DNA of 64,000 bases from an uncultured Erythrobacter sp. (GCA_913055155.1 CAJXJR010000009.1:94089-158088), one strand, 5' to 3'. Shown: positions 35,558 to 44,924, counted from the first letter of the stretch. Made by a program: numbers and translations. Notes: generated by a model from the sequence alone, not told the origin.

Positions 35558-36288
35558 GCCAGTGCCTCCTCGGCCTGCAATGCCTTGCGCCGCAGCCGCG
35601 CCTCGGCCTGGATATCGGCCAGGATCGCGCGCATCCGCGCCAGCACCACCCCGCCGAACAGTAGCGAGAAGCCCAGCGTCGCGATCAGCAGAGGCCACAG
35701 GAAGACGGGGTCGATCGAGCTACCGCCCATGGTGATGCTGGGCGGCTGGTGCAGGCTGTTCCACCACACCACCGAACGGTTGATGATCGGAATGTTGATC
35801 GCGCCAACCAGCCCGAAGATGGCGGCGATGCGGCTGGACTGCCCTTCGCGCGCCAGCGAGGACGACAGGGCGATATAGCCGAAATAGAGGAACAGCAGGA
35901 CCAGCATGGAGGTGAGGCGCCCGTCCCACACCCACCAGGTGCCCCATGTCGGGCGGCCCCAGATCGATCCGGTAACCAGGCAGATGGCAGTGAACACCGC
36001 GCCGGGCACGGCTGCAGCGCGCGCCGCGATAGCCGCCAGCGGGTGACGCCACACCAGTTCCACGAGGCTGGCAATGGCAATCGCACTCCACCCGCCCATG
36101 CCCAGCCAGGCGGCGGGAACGTGGACGAACAGGATGCGCACCGTATCGCCCATCAGGCGATCGGGCGGGACCTGTGTCAGTCCCCAAAGCACCGCAGCGG
36201 TGGAAACCACAAGTCCGCCGACCAACAGCGGAACGGTCAGCCACCTGGCGATCTTCAGGAAACGGGCGGGATTGGCGAAGCCGTGCAT
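35554..36288 (-). CDS. ccmC: Heme exporter permease CcmC, 244 aa
   Basis: Six-helix inner-membrane protein that attaches heme to CcmE. The periplasmic WWD motif reads WGTWWVWDGRLTS at about residues 117-129, with the conserved His in LFVHVPAAWLGMG and INRSVVWWNSLHQ. It is the first gene of the coupled ccmCDEFGHI operon. Neither ccmA nor ccmB lies in the window, so the ATPase and partner permease must be encoded elsewhere. Confidence 0.95.
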   Translation of the reverse strand: MHGFANPARFLKIARWLTVPLLVGGLVVSTAAVLWGLTQVPPDRLMGDTVRILFVHVPAAWLGMGGWSAIAIASLVELVWRHPLAAIAARAAAVPGAVFTAICLVTGSIWGRPTWGTWWVWDGRLTSMLVLLFLYFGYIALSSSLAREGQSSRIAAIFGLVGAINIPIINRSVVWWNSLHQPPSITMGGSSIDPVFLWPLLIATLGFSLLFGGVVLARMRAILADIQAEARLRRKALQAEEALA

Positions 36289-36411
36289 GTTCTGGACAAA
36301 GTCACTCTCTGGCTCGCCCTTTTACAGAGCACACAGCCCCGGACAAGCAAAACCGGAGCTTTTTCGCGAGTCTGACGCGAAGCTTGCAGCCAGCGCCGGG
36401 CCGGCGTCAAA

Positions 36412-37473
36412 TCAGCGGCCGATAAGCTTCTGGGCCATGGCATCCGCCACCTCGTTCGACGGACGGCCGCTGCTGTCGCTCTCGCTCCAGATTTCGCCGA
36501 GGCGGCCGGGAATCCGGCCGATGCGCTTGCGCACTTCGTTGATGTCGCACGGCTTGTCTTCGCGGCGGCAGAGGTATTCGTAGCTGACGTTGATGATGCC
36601 ACCGGCGTTGATCACATAGTCCGGTGCGTAAAGGATGCCGCGATCGTGCAGTTGCTGGCCATGGTGCGGCCGCGCCAGCTGGTTGTTCGCGCCGCCCGCG
36701 ACGATGGCACAATCGAGCCGGGCAATCCCCTCGTCATCGAGGATGGCGCCAAGGGCATTGGGACTGAACACGTCACAGGCCACGCCCATCACCTGGTCGG
36801 GGGCGACCGCCTCGCCGCCCAGCTGGTGAGCCAGATCCTGCGCGCGCGCCATGTCGATATCCGACAGCACCAGCCGCGCACCGTCCTTGGCCAGCAGGCG
36901 CGCCACGCCGCCGCCGACCGAGCCGCAACCCTGCAAGGCGACACGCACGCCCTGCATCGAATCCTTGCCCAGCTTGTAGGCCACGGCAGCCTTGATACCG
37001 TGGTAGATACCCATCGCCGTGAACGGGCCGGGATCGCCCCCGGCATCGCCTTCCTGCGCGGGCAGGCCGCAGACATGCTGCGTGCGGGTGTGAATGGCGA
37101 CCATGTCGGCTTCGGTGGCGCCAACATCTTCTGCAGTGACATAACGACCGCCGAGCGCCTCCACCGCATCGCCAAAGGCGTGCAGCATCGCTTCGGTCTT
37201 GGTGCGATCCTTGTCGAGCAGCACCACGGCCTTGCCGCCGCCGATGGGCAGGCCCGCCATGGCATTCTTGTAGCTCATCCCGCGCGACAGCCGCAGCGCA
37301 TCGCGCATGCCCTTTGCCGGATCGTCATAGTGCCAGAACCGGGTGCCGCCCGCGGCCGGGCCAAGGTGCGTGGAATGGAGCGCGATAATGGCGGTGAGAC
37401 CGGTGGCGCGATCGTGCACCACTTCCACCCGCTCGTGTTCGTCCCAGTCGGGTTCAGTCCAGAATGCCGGCAT
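36412..37473 (-). CDS. Leu/Phe/Val dehydrogenase (Glu/Leu/Phe/Val family), 353 aa
   Basis: NAD-dependent oxidative deaminase of branched-chain or aromatic amino acids. The N-terminal half contains the glycine-rich GTRFWHYDD and catalytic-Lys segment MSYKNAMAGLPIGGGKAVVLL; the C-terminal half is a Rossmann domain (ALQGCGSVGGGVARLL) with a long loop (INAGGIINVSYEY). The length suits the 350-residue dehydrogenases (Ldh/Bcd/Vdh group) rather than glutamate dehydrogenase. It lies between ccmC and tRNA-His, with 123 bp of non-coding DNA upstream of ccmC. Confidence 0.9.
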   Translation of the reverse strand: MPAFWTEPDWDEHERVEVVHDRATGLTAIIALHSTHLGPAAGGTRFWHYDDPAKGMRDALRLSRGMSYKNAMAGLPIGGGKAVVLLDKDRTKTEAMLHAFGDAVEALGGRYVTAEDVGATEADMVAIHTRTQHVCGLPAQEGDAGGDPGPFTAMGIYHGIKAAVAYKLGKDSMQGVRVALQGCGSVGGGVARLLAKDGARLVLSDIDMARAQDLAHQLGGEAVAPDQVMGVACDVFSPNALGAILDDEGIARLDCAIVAGGANNQLARPHHGQQLHDRGILYAPDYVINAGGIINVSYEYLCRREDKPCDINEVRKRIGRIPGRLGEIWSESDSSGRPSNEVADAMAQKLIGR

Positions 37474-37520
37474 TACCTATGGCCCCTCAAGTTCCACGAA
37501 TGGCAGGAATGCTGGGGAAA

Positions 37521-37598
37521 TGGGGCGATCGACGGGGTTCGAACCCGCGACCTCCGGTACCACAAACCGGCGCTCTAACCAACTGAGCTACGATCGCC
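37521..37598 (-). tRNA. tRNA-His (GTG)
   Basis: The complement gives a cloverleaf with anticodon loop TTGTGGT in a CCGGT/ACCGG stem, so the anticodon is GTG. The acceptor stem is GGCGATCG against CGATCGCC: an eighth pair (G-1 with C73) is encoded, as is usual for bacterial tRNA-His, followed by encoded CCA. The D arm AGCTCAGTTGGTTAGAGC and T arm GGTTCGAACCC are intact. Confidence 0.95.
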
Positions 37599-37792
37599 AC
37601 AATAACCAGGCACTCTTGCCGAGAGGCCGCCTGTTAGGGGTCTGCGCCGGTCGGTCAAGCCGTATCCGGTGCGGGCGCGAGCCTGTTGCACAAGTCGCAG
37701 CCCAAGCAAAGCGAAAAGTGCTTTGCACCGTCACACACGCAAGAAAATTTCGCGGCTTGAATGCGCTCCCCACGCGTCTAATGATCCCGCAC

Positions 37793-38434
37793 ATGGCGAC
37801 TCCGGGCACGACTACACCTGAATTGCTGATGCAGGACCCGCGCGTGCGCCGGGTGCCGACAGAGCGGCTGACCCTGCTCGATGCCCTGCATTTCCTGCCA
37901 CCCGACCTGTGTGAGGGGCTGATCGAGCTGATCGACAAGGATCGCCGCCCCTCCACCATCGCCGATGCCAATGGCGACGACTATTTCCGCACCAGCGAGA
38001 CCTGCGACCTCGACCCGAAAGAGGCGGCGGTGAAGGACCTGGAAGACATGCTGTTCGAACTCAACGGCATAGACCCGGCCTATGGCGAACCCGTCCAGGG
38101 GCAACGCTATGCCGTGGGGCAGGAATTCAAGCCCCACACCGACTATTTCGAGCCGCAGGGGGCCGACTACGACAAGTTCTGCAGCGTCGCGGGCAACCGC
38201 ACCTGGACCTTCATGGTCTATCTCAACAATGTGCAGGCGGGTGGCGGCACGCGGTTCAAGGTGATCGGCAAGACCTTCCAGCCCGAAACCGGCAAGCTGG
38301 TGTGCTGGAACAACCGCCGTCCCGACGGCAGCTGCAACGCTGCCACCCTGCACCACGGAATGAAGGTGCGCGCCGGGGTCAAGTACGTCATCACGAAGTG
38401 GTATCGCGAAAAGCCGTGGGAATGGGCCGAATGA
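37793..38434 (+). CDS. 2OG-Fe(II) oxygenase, prolyl 4-hydroxylase-like, 213 aa
   Basis: Dioxygenase using Fe(II) and 2-oxoglutarate. The iron motif is visible as KPHTDYFEP (His and Asp, about residues 113-115) with the distal His in ATLHHGMKVRAGVKYVITKW, where the following Lys would bind the 2-oxoglutarate carboxylate. The body is like bacterial prolyl 4-hydroxylases. The substrate is unknown. ATG 37793 is used; ATG 37781 is four codons upstream and neither has a good ribosome site. The stop overlaps the GFA gene (ATGA). Confidence 0.88.
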   Translation: MATPGTTTPELLMQDPRVRRVPTERLTLLDALHFLPPDLCEGLIELIDKDRRPSTIADANGDDYFRTSETCDLDPKEAAVKDLEDMLFELNGIDPAYGEPVQGQRYAVGQEFKPHTDYFEPQGADYDKFCSVAGNRTWTFMVYLNNVQAGGGTRFKVIGKTFQPETGKLVCWNNRRPDGSCNAATLHHGMKVRAGVKYVITKWYREKPWEWAE

Positions 38435-38844
38435 CACAGAAACACCAGGGCGGCTGCCACTGCGGCACCGTACGCTTCACCGTCGATCTGCCGGAAAGCC
38501 CTACCATCCGCCGGTGCAACTGCACGATCTGCGCGATGAAGGGCGTGGTCATGCTCGACGTGCCACTGGCCGCGCTGGAAATCACGCAGGGCGAGGACGC
38601 GCTCACGCTCTACACCTTCGGAACGGGCGAAGCGAAGCACCGATTCTGTTCGGTCTGCGGCATCCACCCTTTCCACCTGACCCGTTCCGACCCGGACAAA
38701 TACGGCATCAACGTGGCCTGCATCGACGGCATGACCATCTACGACTTCGAGGAAGTGCCTGTTTTCGATGGCCAGAACCACCCGATGGACACCGGCAAGT
38801 CGGTCTACCTGGGCGTGATGCGCTACGAACGGCTGGTGGACTGA
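38431..38844 (+). CDS. GFA-family (glutathione-dependent formaldehyde-activating enzyme-like) protein, 137 aa
   Basis: Small zinc protein. The Cys pattern of the family is present: GGCHCGTVRF (residues 8-17), RRCNCTICAMKG (about 29-40), and HRFCSVCGIHPFHL (about 70-83). True Gfa joins formaldehyde to glutathione, but most homologues are of unknown activity. ATG 38431 overlaps the stop of the 2OG oxygenase gene, whose reaction with N- or O-methyl substrates could release formaldehyde; that link is speculative. Confidence 0.85.
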   Translation: MTQKHQGGCHCGTVRFTVDLPESPTIRRCNCTICAMKGVVMLDVPLAALEITQGEDALTLYTFGTGEAKHRFCSVCGIHPFHLTRSDPDKYGINVACIDGMTIYDFEEVPVFDGQNHPMDTGKSVYLGVMRYERLVD

Positions 38845-38912
38845 CCGCCCGCAGATTTGCCTCTCGCCCCCTGACCCGTTAGCCTTTGCGCGGGTCGCGG
38901 GATGGAGGAAAC

Positions 38913-39401
38913 ATGCTTCGCATCATCAAGGCCGCGCTGGTGGCCACCATCGGACTGCACGCGCTATTCTATGCCCTGCAGAACATCGCCAACCTTTCGC
39001 AGGCGCACGGCGCGCTGCTCTACGTGTTCTCCAATGCAGACCACGAATCGTACCCCAAAACCCTGTTCTTCGCGCTGGAAAACCCGGCGCTGGCGTGGGT
39101 TGCGCTGGCGATCGTGCTACTCGGAGAATTCGCGACCGGCATTTTCGGATTGTGGGGCGGATGGGACCTGTTCAGGGCCCGCAAGGCCGATGCAGCCCAG
39201 TTCCACGCGGCCAAGCGCGCAGGAATTATAGCTGCGGGCCTGGCCCTGCTGACGTGGTTCGGCCTGTTCATGACCTTTGGCGCCGCCTTCTTCCAGATGT
39301 GGCAGACCCAAGTCGGCGGTGCGTCGATGGAAGGGGCGTTCATGTATGCCATGGCCTCGGCCATCACCATGTTGTTCGTCTGCCTGACGAACGACGACTG
39401 A
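38913..39401 (+). CDS. DUF2165-like small integral membrane protein, 162 aa
   Basis: Four hydrophobic helices are visible (about residues 5-22, 55-82, 100-125 and 138-157). The pattern KAALVATIGLHALFYALQNIAN, a loop with two charged residues, and LFMTFGAAFFQMWQ is typical of the DUF2165 family; its function is unknown. ATG 38913 is preceded by GGAGGAAAC. A small palindrome (GACCCG and CGGGTC) lies 20-40 nt upstream. The gene is 68 nt after the GFA gene. Confidence 0.75.
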   Translation: MLRIIKAALVATIGLHALFYALQNIANLSQAHGALLYVFSNADHESYPKTLFFALENPALAWVALAIVLLGEFATGIFGLWGGWDLFRARKADAAQFHAAKRAGIIAAGLALLTWFGLFMTFGAAFFQMWQTQVGGASMEGAFMYAMASAITMLFVCLTNDD

Positions 39402-39407
39402 CCCCGG

Positions 39408-40346
39408 CTACAGCGGGCGCGGCTCCACCACCTGCGGCAGCAGCCTGGCGACATCGTCCGGCTGGCTTAGCTGGGTGCCCGGATTGCAGACAGCGGCCGA
39501 ACCTGCCGCGACAGCAAAGCGGAAGGCGGCCTCGGGCTCGTCCCCTGCGCACAGGCGGTAGACCATGGCAGCGGTAAAACTGTCGCCCGCGCCCACCGCA
39601 CTGCGTGCCTTGATCGGCAGGGCAGGCAGGTAAAGCGCCCCGCCAGCGCGCGCCAGCACGGCGCCGCGATGCCCCATTGTGACCGCCATCAGCGCGATGT
39701 CGTGCTTTGCAGTGAGCCGGACAGCGTGTTCGCCAATCTCGTCAAGGTCCTCCACGTCCTGCCCCAGCAGCTGGCAGAACTCGCTGAGGCTCGGCTTCAG
39801 CAGGTGGATCGGCCCGCCACCAAGGCTGCCGCGCAAGGCCCGGCCCGATGTATCGAGCACGAAACGCTTGCCGCGTTCGGCAGCGATGGCGGCGGCGCGG
39901 GCATAGAAATCGTCGGGAACACCGCGCGGCAGCGAGCCGCTGGCCACAAGGTAGTCGCACTCGATTTCGCGCAAGGCATCGAGCGTCGCCTGCCACTCGC
40001 TCTCCGCCAGCTCCGGGCCAGCAGGCACGAAGCGGTATTCCCGCCCGGTAGAGCGTTCGAGCACGCTTTGCGCCGCGCGGGTATCCCCGCGAACCGGTAT
40101 GCGCACCCTCGACAGCTGGTGCCGGTCGACAAGGCCATCCAACGCCACACCGATCGGGCCGCCCGAAGTATAGATGCTGCGCGCATTGCCGCCCAGCCGC
40201 ACGAACACCCGCGCCACGTTGATGCCACCGCCACCGGGATTGTAGTACTCGCCGCTGGCGCGCATCTTGTGGGTATCGACCACGCGCTCGACCTCGCAGG
40301 CCATGTCTACCGTGGGGTTCATCGTCAGCGTTGCGATCGAAAACAT
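39408..40346 (-). CDS. PfkB-family sugar kinase, 1-phosphofructokinase/LacC-like, 312 aa
   Basis: Ribokinase-fold kinase. N-terminal signature region YYNPGGGGINVARVFVRLGGNARS and the C-terminal SAVGAGDSFTAAMVYRL (catalytic Asp of the GAGDS anion hole at about residue 256) are intact. The first 30 residues (IATLTMNPTVDMACEVE) match the 1-phosphofructokinase/tagatose-6-phosphate kinase branch. ATG 40346 follows AAAGGGCAAAG. It is alone after rpmE, whose terminator at 40380-40409 lies just upstream. Confidence 0.88.
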   Translation of the reverse strand: MFSIATLTMNPTVDMACEVERVVDTHKMRASGEYYNPGGGGINVARVFVRLGGNARSIYTSGGPIGVALDGLVDRHQLSRVRIPVRGDTRAAQSVLERSTGREYRFVPAGPELAESEWQATLDALREIECDYLVASGSLPRGVPDDFYARAAAIAAERGKRFVLDTSGRALRGSLGGGPIHLLKPSLSEFCQLLGQDVEDLDEIGEHAVRLTAKHDIALMAVTMGHRGAVLARAGGALYLPALPIKARSAVGAGDSFTAAMVYRLCAGDEPEAAFRFAVAAGSAAVCNPGTQLSQPDDVARLLPQVVEPRPL

Positions 40347-40379
40347 GGCTTTGCCCTTTCGCCAGGATCCATAGCCAAC

Positions 40380-40409
40380 AAAAAAGGGCGGCCGCAATGG
40401 ACCGCCCTT
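40380..40409 (-). terminator. Intrinsic terminator after rpmE
   Basis: On the minus strand AAGGGCGG, a 10-nt loop and CCGCCCTT form an 8-bp stem followed by TTTTTTG. It ends the rpmE transcript, separating it from the PfkB-type kinase gene. Confidence 0.88.
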
Positions 40410-40453
40410 CCCTGATTTCGCGTGAAGCCGCGCGCCAAGGTTGGCTCGGGCGC

Positions 40454-40681
40454 TTACTTCTTCTTGAGCGAGAGACCGCCGAAACGCTTGTTGAACTGGG
40501 CCACGCGGCCCCCGTCCTGGATGCGCTGCGGGCCACCGGTCCATGCCGGGTGGCTGGTGGGGTCGATCTCGAGATTCATGGTATCGCCCTCGGCACCCCA
40601 GGTAGAGCGCGTCTGGAATACGGTGCCATCGGTCATCTTGACCGTGATCATGTGGTAATCGGGATGCGTATCGGCCTTCAT
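40454..40681 (-). CDS. rpmE: 50S ribosomal protein L31, 75 aa
   Basis: Ribosomal protein of the large subunit: [27 protein letters not shown], and the [11 protein letters not shown] segment with basic C-terminus GGLSLKKK. The zinc-binding cysteines of the C+ form of L31 are absent, so this is the C- type. It follows fabZ after 204 bp that contains a cluster of palindromes, and is closed by an intrinsic terminator. Confidence 0.93.
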   Translation of the reverse strand: MKADTHPDYHMITVKMTDGTVFQTRSTWGAEGDTMNLEIDPTSHPAWTGGPQRIQDGGRVAQFNKRFGGLSLKKK

Positions 40682-40783
40682 GGCATTGTGTCCTTTGCGT
40701 TCGACCGGTTCCGACCGATCTGCAGATTGGAATTTCGAGAAGGCGCGCCCCTAACGGTACACCCTCCCAAATGCAAGCCCAAA

Positions 40784-40876
40784 CGGCCCCACAGGGGCCG
40801 CAAGGGCGAACGCCCGCCCGCAGCGGGCGCAGCTTGCTGCGCGTCTAGCGAGGACGAAGGCGCGGAGGCGCCTTCG
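40784..40876. repeat. Cluster of palindromic hairpins between fabZ and rpmE
   Basis: Four stems occur in 93 bp: CGGCCCC/GGGGCCG with an ACA loop at 40784-40800; a tight GCCCGC/GCGGGC at 40816-40828; CGCAGC/GCTGCG at 40828-40841; and a 9-bp CGAAGGCGC/GCGCCTTCG with a GGAG loop at 40855-40876. They lie downstream of fabZ on the minus strand. They could act together as a terminator for the long envelope operon or be a dispersed intergenic element. None has a proper T-tract. Confidence 0.55.
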
Positions 40877-40885
40877 CGAAACAAG

Positions 40886-41329
40886 CTAGGCAATCATCGC
40901 CGTAATGCCGACTTCGCAGGTCACCTTGCCATCGACGCTGGCCTTGCATTCGAACTTGCACACCTTGCTGCGCTGCTGGGTGAACCGGCTTTCCAGCGTG
41001 AGCAGGCAGCCTGGTTCCACCGGAGCGCGGAACTTGGCGTTCTCGATGGCCATGAAGTAGACCAGCTTGCCGGTGCCCGCGAGTTCCAGGGTCTCTATGC
41101 CCAGGATGCCACTGGCCTGCGCCAGCGCCTCGATCTGCAGCACGCCGGGCATGATCGGCCTGCCTGGGAAGTGACCCTGGAAGAACTGTTCGTTCATGGT
41201 CACGCCCTTGATCGCGGTGATCCTCTCGCCCTTGACGAGCTCGGATACCCGATCGACCAGCAGCAGCGGGTAACGATGCGGCAGGGCCTCAAGGATACGG
41301 ACGACGTCGTAGTCTTGCGTTTCGCTCAT
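40886..41329 (-). CDS. fabZ: 3-hydroxyacyl-ACP dehydratase FabZ, 147 aa
   Basis: Hot-dog-fold dehydratase of fatty acid synthesis. Catalytic segment [23 protein letters not shown] (His and Glu) is at about residues 49-71, with [17 protein letters not shown] near the N-terminus. It is separated from skp by 23 nt and continues the bamA-skp-fabZ order seen in many proteobacteria. Confidence 0.96.
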   Translation of the reverse strand: MSETQDYDVVRILEALPHRYPLLLVDRVSELVKGERITAIKGVTMNEQFFQGHFPGRPIMPGVLQIEALAQASGILGIETLELAGTGKLVYFMAIENAKFRAPVEPGCLLTLESRFTQQRSKVCKFECKASVDGKVTCEVGITAMIA

Positions 41330-41352
41330 GGCCCTGCCCCTTGTCGTTTGTC

Positions 41353-42027
41353 TTAGCGGCCCGTGGTCGCGGCCGGCTGCTCAGTAGCGGCAGCGGCTTG
41401 TGCGGCGGCGGCGGCTTCCTGCTGCGCACGCAGTTCGGCGGGCAGCCAGCCTTCCGGCGGAACCAGCTGTGCCGACGGGATCAGCGTGTTGAGCTGGGCC
41501 AGAACGGCTTCGTTGAGGTTGTGGCTGGCTTCAGCGTGCAGGATGGTGTCCGGGCTGATCACCAGGGTCACGCCATTGGCCTGCGCGGCATTCTGGATGG
41601 CCGTGCCCAACTGGTCGCGGATCTGCTCCTCGACATAAGCCTGGCTCAGCGCCACCGGAGCAAGGATCTGCTGCAGTTCGGCCTGGCCGGCCTGCTGGAT
41701 CTGCTGGATCTGCTGGGCCTGCTGCTGCAGCGCGGCCTGGTCAGGGTTTTCGGCGGTGCGGGCGGCGTTGAAGGCAGCGATCAGCGGATCAAGCTGCGCC
41801 TGGATGGCAGCGCGGCGGGTTTCGGCCTGCTGGAACTGCGCGGCATAGGTGGTCTGCCGTTGCGTCTGCGCGGTCTGGTAGGCCGTGGAATTGGCTACCA
41901 CGGCATTCACGTTAACGAATGCAACGCGTTCGTTCGACTGCGCCGCTGCCGGGGCAACGACGGCAGGCGCGACAACGCTTGCAACGGCGAGAACGGCGGC
42001 GAGCGCCGATTTCATCAGAGTTTTCAT
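41353..42027 (-). CDS. skp: Skp/OmpH-family periplasmic chaperone, 224 aa
   Basis: A signal peptide of about 29 residues ends in VVAPAAAQ, followed by a mature region rich in Gln/Ala helices with the OmpH start [16 protein letters not shown]. Longer Ala/Gln-rich tail ([14 protein letters not shown]) than E. coli Skp. Skp holds outer-membrane proteins in the periplasm and hands them to Bam. ATG 42027 shares one base with the bamA TAA, so translation is coupled. Confidence 0.88.
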   Translation of the reverse strand: MKTLMKSALAAVLAVASVVAPAVVAPAAAQSNERVAFVNVNAVVANSTAYQTAQTQRQTTYAAQFQQAETRRAAIQAQLDPLIAAFNAARTAENPDQAALQQQAQQIQQIQQAGQAELQQILAPVALSQAYVEEQIRDQLGTAIQNAAQANGVTLVISPDTILHAEASHNLNEAVLAQLNTLIPSAQLVPPEGWLPAELRAQQEAAAAAQAAAATEQPAATTGR

Positions 42028-44735
42028 TAGAATTGCGTTCCTACATTGAAGGAGAAGGTCTTCGTTTGGTCCCCAAGCTCTGATAGCAGGTCGTAAGCTA
42101 CATCAATCCTGAACGGACCGAAGGGGGAGTTCCAGTTCACGCCGATACCGGCGGTGACGCGCGGCGACGGGGTGTCACCATAGAAACCTTCAAAGAACGG
42201 TGGCAGCTGGGTGCCGACCGGGTCGTTGAGGCGTCCATCGGGGGCCACCGGGCTGGTGGTGATTTCCGATGCGATCACTTCACCGGCGTCGCCCAGCGTC
42301 ACCTGCGCGAACAGCGGATTACCGTCACCGTCGCGTTGCGGGATGAACAGGCCGTCAGGCAGCTCGCTCTGCACCAGCTGCGGCGCGGTGACGTTGAACA
42401 CCGAACCGACATCGACGAACAGCGACGGGCGCAGGCCCAGTTCGCGCGCGCCGGAGCCGAGCGGGATCTCCAGCTCGGCGCGGGCGAGGTAGTAGGCATT
42501 GCCGCCCAGCGCATCGTCCTGGTTGCGCCGGTCGTTGAGCGGGATGAGGACCTGGTTACCGTCAGCATCGAGTTCATAGAACTGGCGCACCACGCGCGGG
42601 CCCACGCCGCGAATGTCGAAGCCGCGGATCTGCCCTTCACCGAGGAAGAAGCGGTCCGTCAGCAGCACGTCGGTGCCGAGGCCGTTGATGTAGCCACCCT
42701 CGAGCCGCAGCGAGCCGATGAAACCCGAACCCAGCGGCCAGTACTTGGCCGCGTTCAGGCGGGCGCGAATATATCGCGTATCGCCACCGACACCGGCGAA
42801 CTGCAGGCTGGCCACCACGTTTTCACCACGCGTCGGCCGCACGCGGCTGTCGAGCGTGGAATAGGTGAGCGAAAGGCCCAGGATCGACTGCAGGCGGTTG
42901 CCCAGCGCATCGCACAGGTAACGACCGGCCAGCAGCGGTTCGCACTGCGAAACGCCGTCGCCGTCGAAGTCGGCGAAGAACTGCTGCTCGGCCACGGTCA
43001 CTTCCTGGTAGTTCAGCGTGTAGCTGCCCAGCAGGCTCATGTATTCGGTCAGCGGCACGCCGACACGCAGCGAAATACCCGTGGTGGCCTGTTCGTAGGT
43101 GGCGCTGGAACGGTTGAAGTAACCGTTGTTGTAATCCTGCCGGTAGATATCGAAGCCCAGCGCGATATCGCGGTCGAACACCTTGGGTTCGGTGAAGCTG
43201 ACGTTGGCACTGCGCGAATAGCGCGAATAGTTGATGCCAAGGCCGATGGTCTGGCCGCGCCCGCGGAAGTTGTTCTGCCGGATCGAGCCATTGAAGATGA
43301 AGCTTTCTAGGGACGAGAAGCCCGCCGACAGCGACAGCTCGCCGGTCGGCTCTTCCTGCACGTTAGCCTGCAGGATGATGCGGTCGGGGCTGGAACCTTC
43401 GACCTGCTCGACCTCGAAGTTTTCCTGGAAATAGCCCAGCGAGTTGATGCGGGCGGACGAGCGGGCGACCTGCAGGCTGCTGAAGGCGTCGCCTTCGGCA
43501 ATACGGAACTCGCGGCGGATCACCTTGTCCTGCGTCAGCGTGTTGCCGTTGATCTCGATCGCCTCGACATAGACGCGCGGCGCATCCGACACCGTGAAGG
43601 TCACATCCATGGTGCGATCTTCGGGGTTGCGGTTGATGCGCGGGCGCACGTCGGCAAAGGCATAGCCGAAGGCGCCGGCGGTCTCGGTCAGGCCTTCGAT
43701 GGTCTGGTCGACCAGCTCGGCGTTGTACCAGTCGCCGGTTTCCATGGAGAGGCCGGCGGAAAGCTGTTCGGAAGAGAAGTCGCGCAGCTGGCTGACCACC
43801 TCGACGTCGCCGAAGGTATAACGCTCGCCCTCTTCCACCACGTAGGTGATGATGAAGTCGCGCTTGTCCGGCGTCAGCTCGGCCACGGCGGAGACGACGC
43901 GGAAGTCGGCATAGCCTTCTGTCAGGTAGAACTGGCGCAGCTTCTGCTGGTCGAAAGCCAGGCGATCGGGGTCGTAGCTGGTGTTGGAGCTGAAGATGGC
44001 GAACAGGCTGTCTTCACGCGTTACCATCTCGCCGCGCAGTTCGCCGTCGGAGAACACCTCGTTGCCGATGATGTTGATCTGGCGAACCTTGGACTTGGGC
44101 CCTTCGGAAATCTCAAAGATCACGTCGACGCGGTTCTGGTCCAGCATGACCATCTGCGGTTCGACGGTCGCGGCAAAGCGGCCCTGCCGCTTGTACAGCT
44201 CGATAATGCGGGCAACGTCGGCACGCACACGGCTGCGGGTGAAGATCTGGCGCGGCGAGAGGTTGATCTCGGGCAGGATCTCGTCGTTGTCGATCCGGCG
44301 ATTGCCCTCCAGGATGATGCGGTTGATGATCGGGTTTTCCTCGACCGTGATCACCAGGTTGCCATCGTTGAAGGCAATTTCGAAGTCGGCGAACAGTTCG
44401 GTGCGGGCAAGGTCCAGCAGGGCCTGGTCACCGGCGGCAGCTGTATAGGTCATGCCCGGACGCAGCTGGATGTAGGAAACGATCGTCTCCGGCTCCAGGC
44501 GCTGGGCACCGGCCACCGCGATGGTGCGAATGATGTCTGCCTGTTCCTGCGGTGCGGGAGCCGGCGTCGGTTCGGGCTCTGCCTCCTGCGGGGTCGCCTC
44601 CTGTTCCACCGGCGGCAGGGTCAGCTCTTCGCTGTCCTGCGCCAGCGCCTGCATCGGCAAGCCTGAAAGCATGGTGCAACCCAGCAGGGTTGCCGCGTAA
44701 TGCTGGGAAATTATCGTCCTGGCCTTGGAACCCAT
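42027..44735 (-). CDS. bamA: Outer membrane protein assembly factor BamA, 902 aa
   Basis: Core of the Bam machine inserting beta-barrel proteins. Signal peptide at the N-terminus (mature from about residue 32), then a Pro/Glu-rich segment of about 35 residues, five POTRA domains (for example IRTIAVAGAQRLEPETI and VRQINIIGNEVFSDGEL) and the 16-strand C-terminal barrel ending in SFNVGTQF with terminal Phe. The barrel lid-lock motif segment GEGQIRGFDIRGVGPR (VRGF/Y-like) is visible at about residue 700. ATG 44735 has GGACGGAT upstream. The Pro/Glu tract before POTRA1 is an alphaproteobacterial extra. Confidence 0.96.
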   Translation of the reverse strand: MGSKARTIISQHYAATLLGCTMLSGLPMQALAQDSEELTLPPVEQEATPQEAEPEPTPAPAPQEQADIIRTIAVAGAQRLEPETIVSYIQLRPGMTYTAAAGDQALLDLARTELFADFEIAFNDGNLVITVEENPIINRIILEGNRRIDNDEILPEINLSPRQIFTRSRVRADVARIIELYKRQGRFAATVEPQMVMLDQNRVDVIFEISEGPKSKVRQINIIGNEVFSDGELRGEMVTREDSLFAIFSSNTSYDPDRLAFDQQKLRQFYLTEGYADFRVVSAVAELTPDKRDFIITYVVEEGERYTFGDVEVVSQLRDFSSEQLSAGLSMETGDWYNAELVDQTIEGLTETAGAFGYAFADVRPRINRNPEDRTMDVTFTVSDAPRVYVEAIEINGNTLTQDKVIRREFRIAEGDAFSSLQVARSSARINSLGYFQENFEVEQVEGSSPDRIILQANVQEEPTGELSLSAGFSSLESFIFNGSIRQNNFRGRGQTIGLGINYSRYSRSANVSFTEPKVFDRDIALGFDIYRQDYNNGYFNRSSATYEQATTGISLRVGVPLTEYMSLLGSYTLNYQEVTVAEQQFFADFDGDGVSQCEPLLAGRYLCDALGNRLQSILGLSLTYSTLDSRVRPTRGENVVASLQFAGVGGDTRYIRARLNAAKYWPLGSGFIGSLRLEGGYINGLGTDVLLTDRFFLGEGQIRGFDIRGVGPRVVRQFYELDADGNQVLIPLNDRRNQDDALGGNAYYLARAELEIPLGSGARELGLRPSLFVDVGSVFNVTAPQLVQSELPDGLFIPQRDGDGNPLFAQVTLGDAGEVIASEITTSPVAPDGRLNDPVGTQLPPFFEGFYGDTPSPRVTAGIGVNWNSPFGPFRIDVAYDLLSELGDQTKTFSFNVGTQF

Positions 44736-44924
44736 TATCCGTCCACTCTTGTCGACACTGCCGCGAGGGCGAAACGGGAAACCTGCGCAACCCGCCCCCT
44801 GCGGGTAAAGCTTTCCGTTTCTAACGCGAAAAGCGCCCTTGCCCGATGCCAGACTGGCAATCAAGCGAAGTTGCCTCGATTCGCGCGATTAGTGCCTTTC
44901 TTTCCCCACTTGGGTCTGTTGGGC

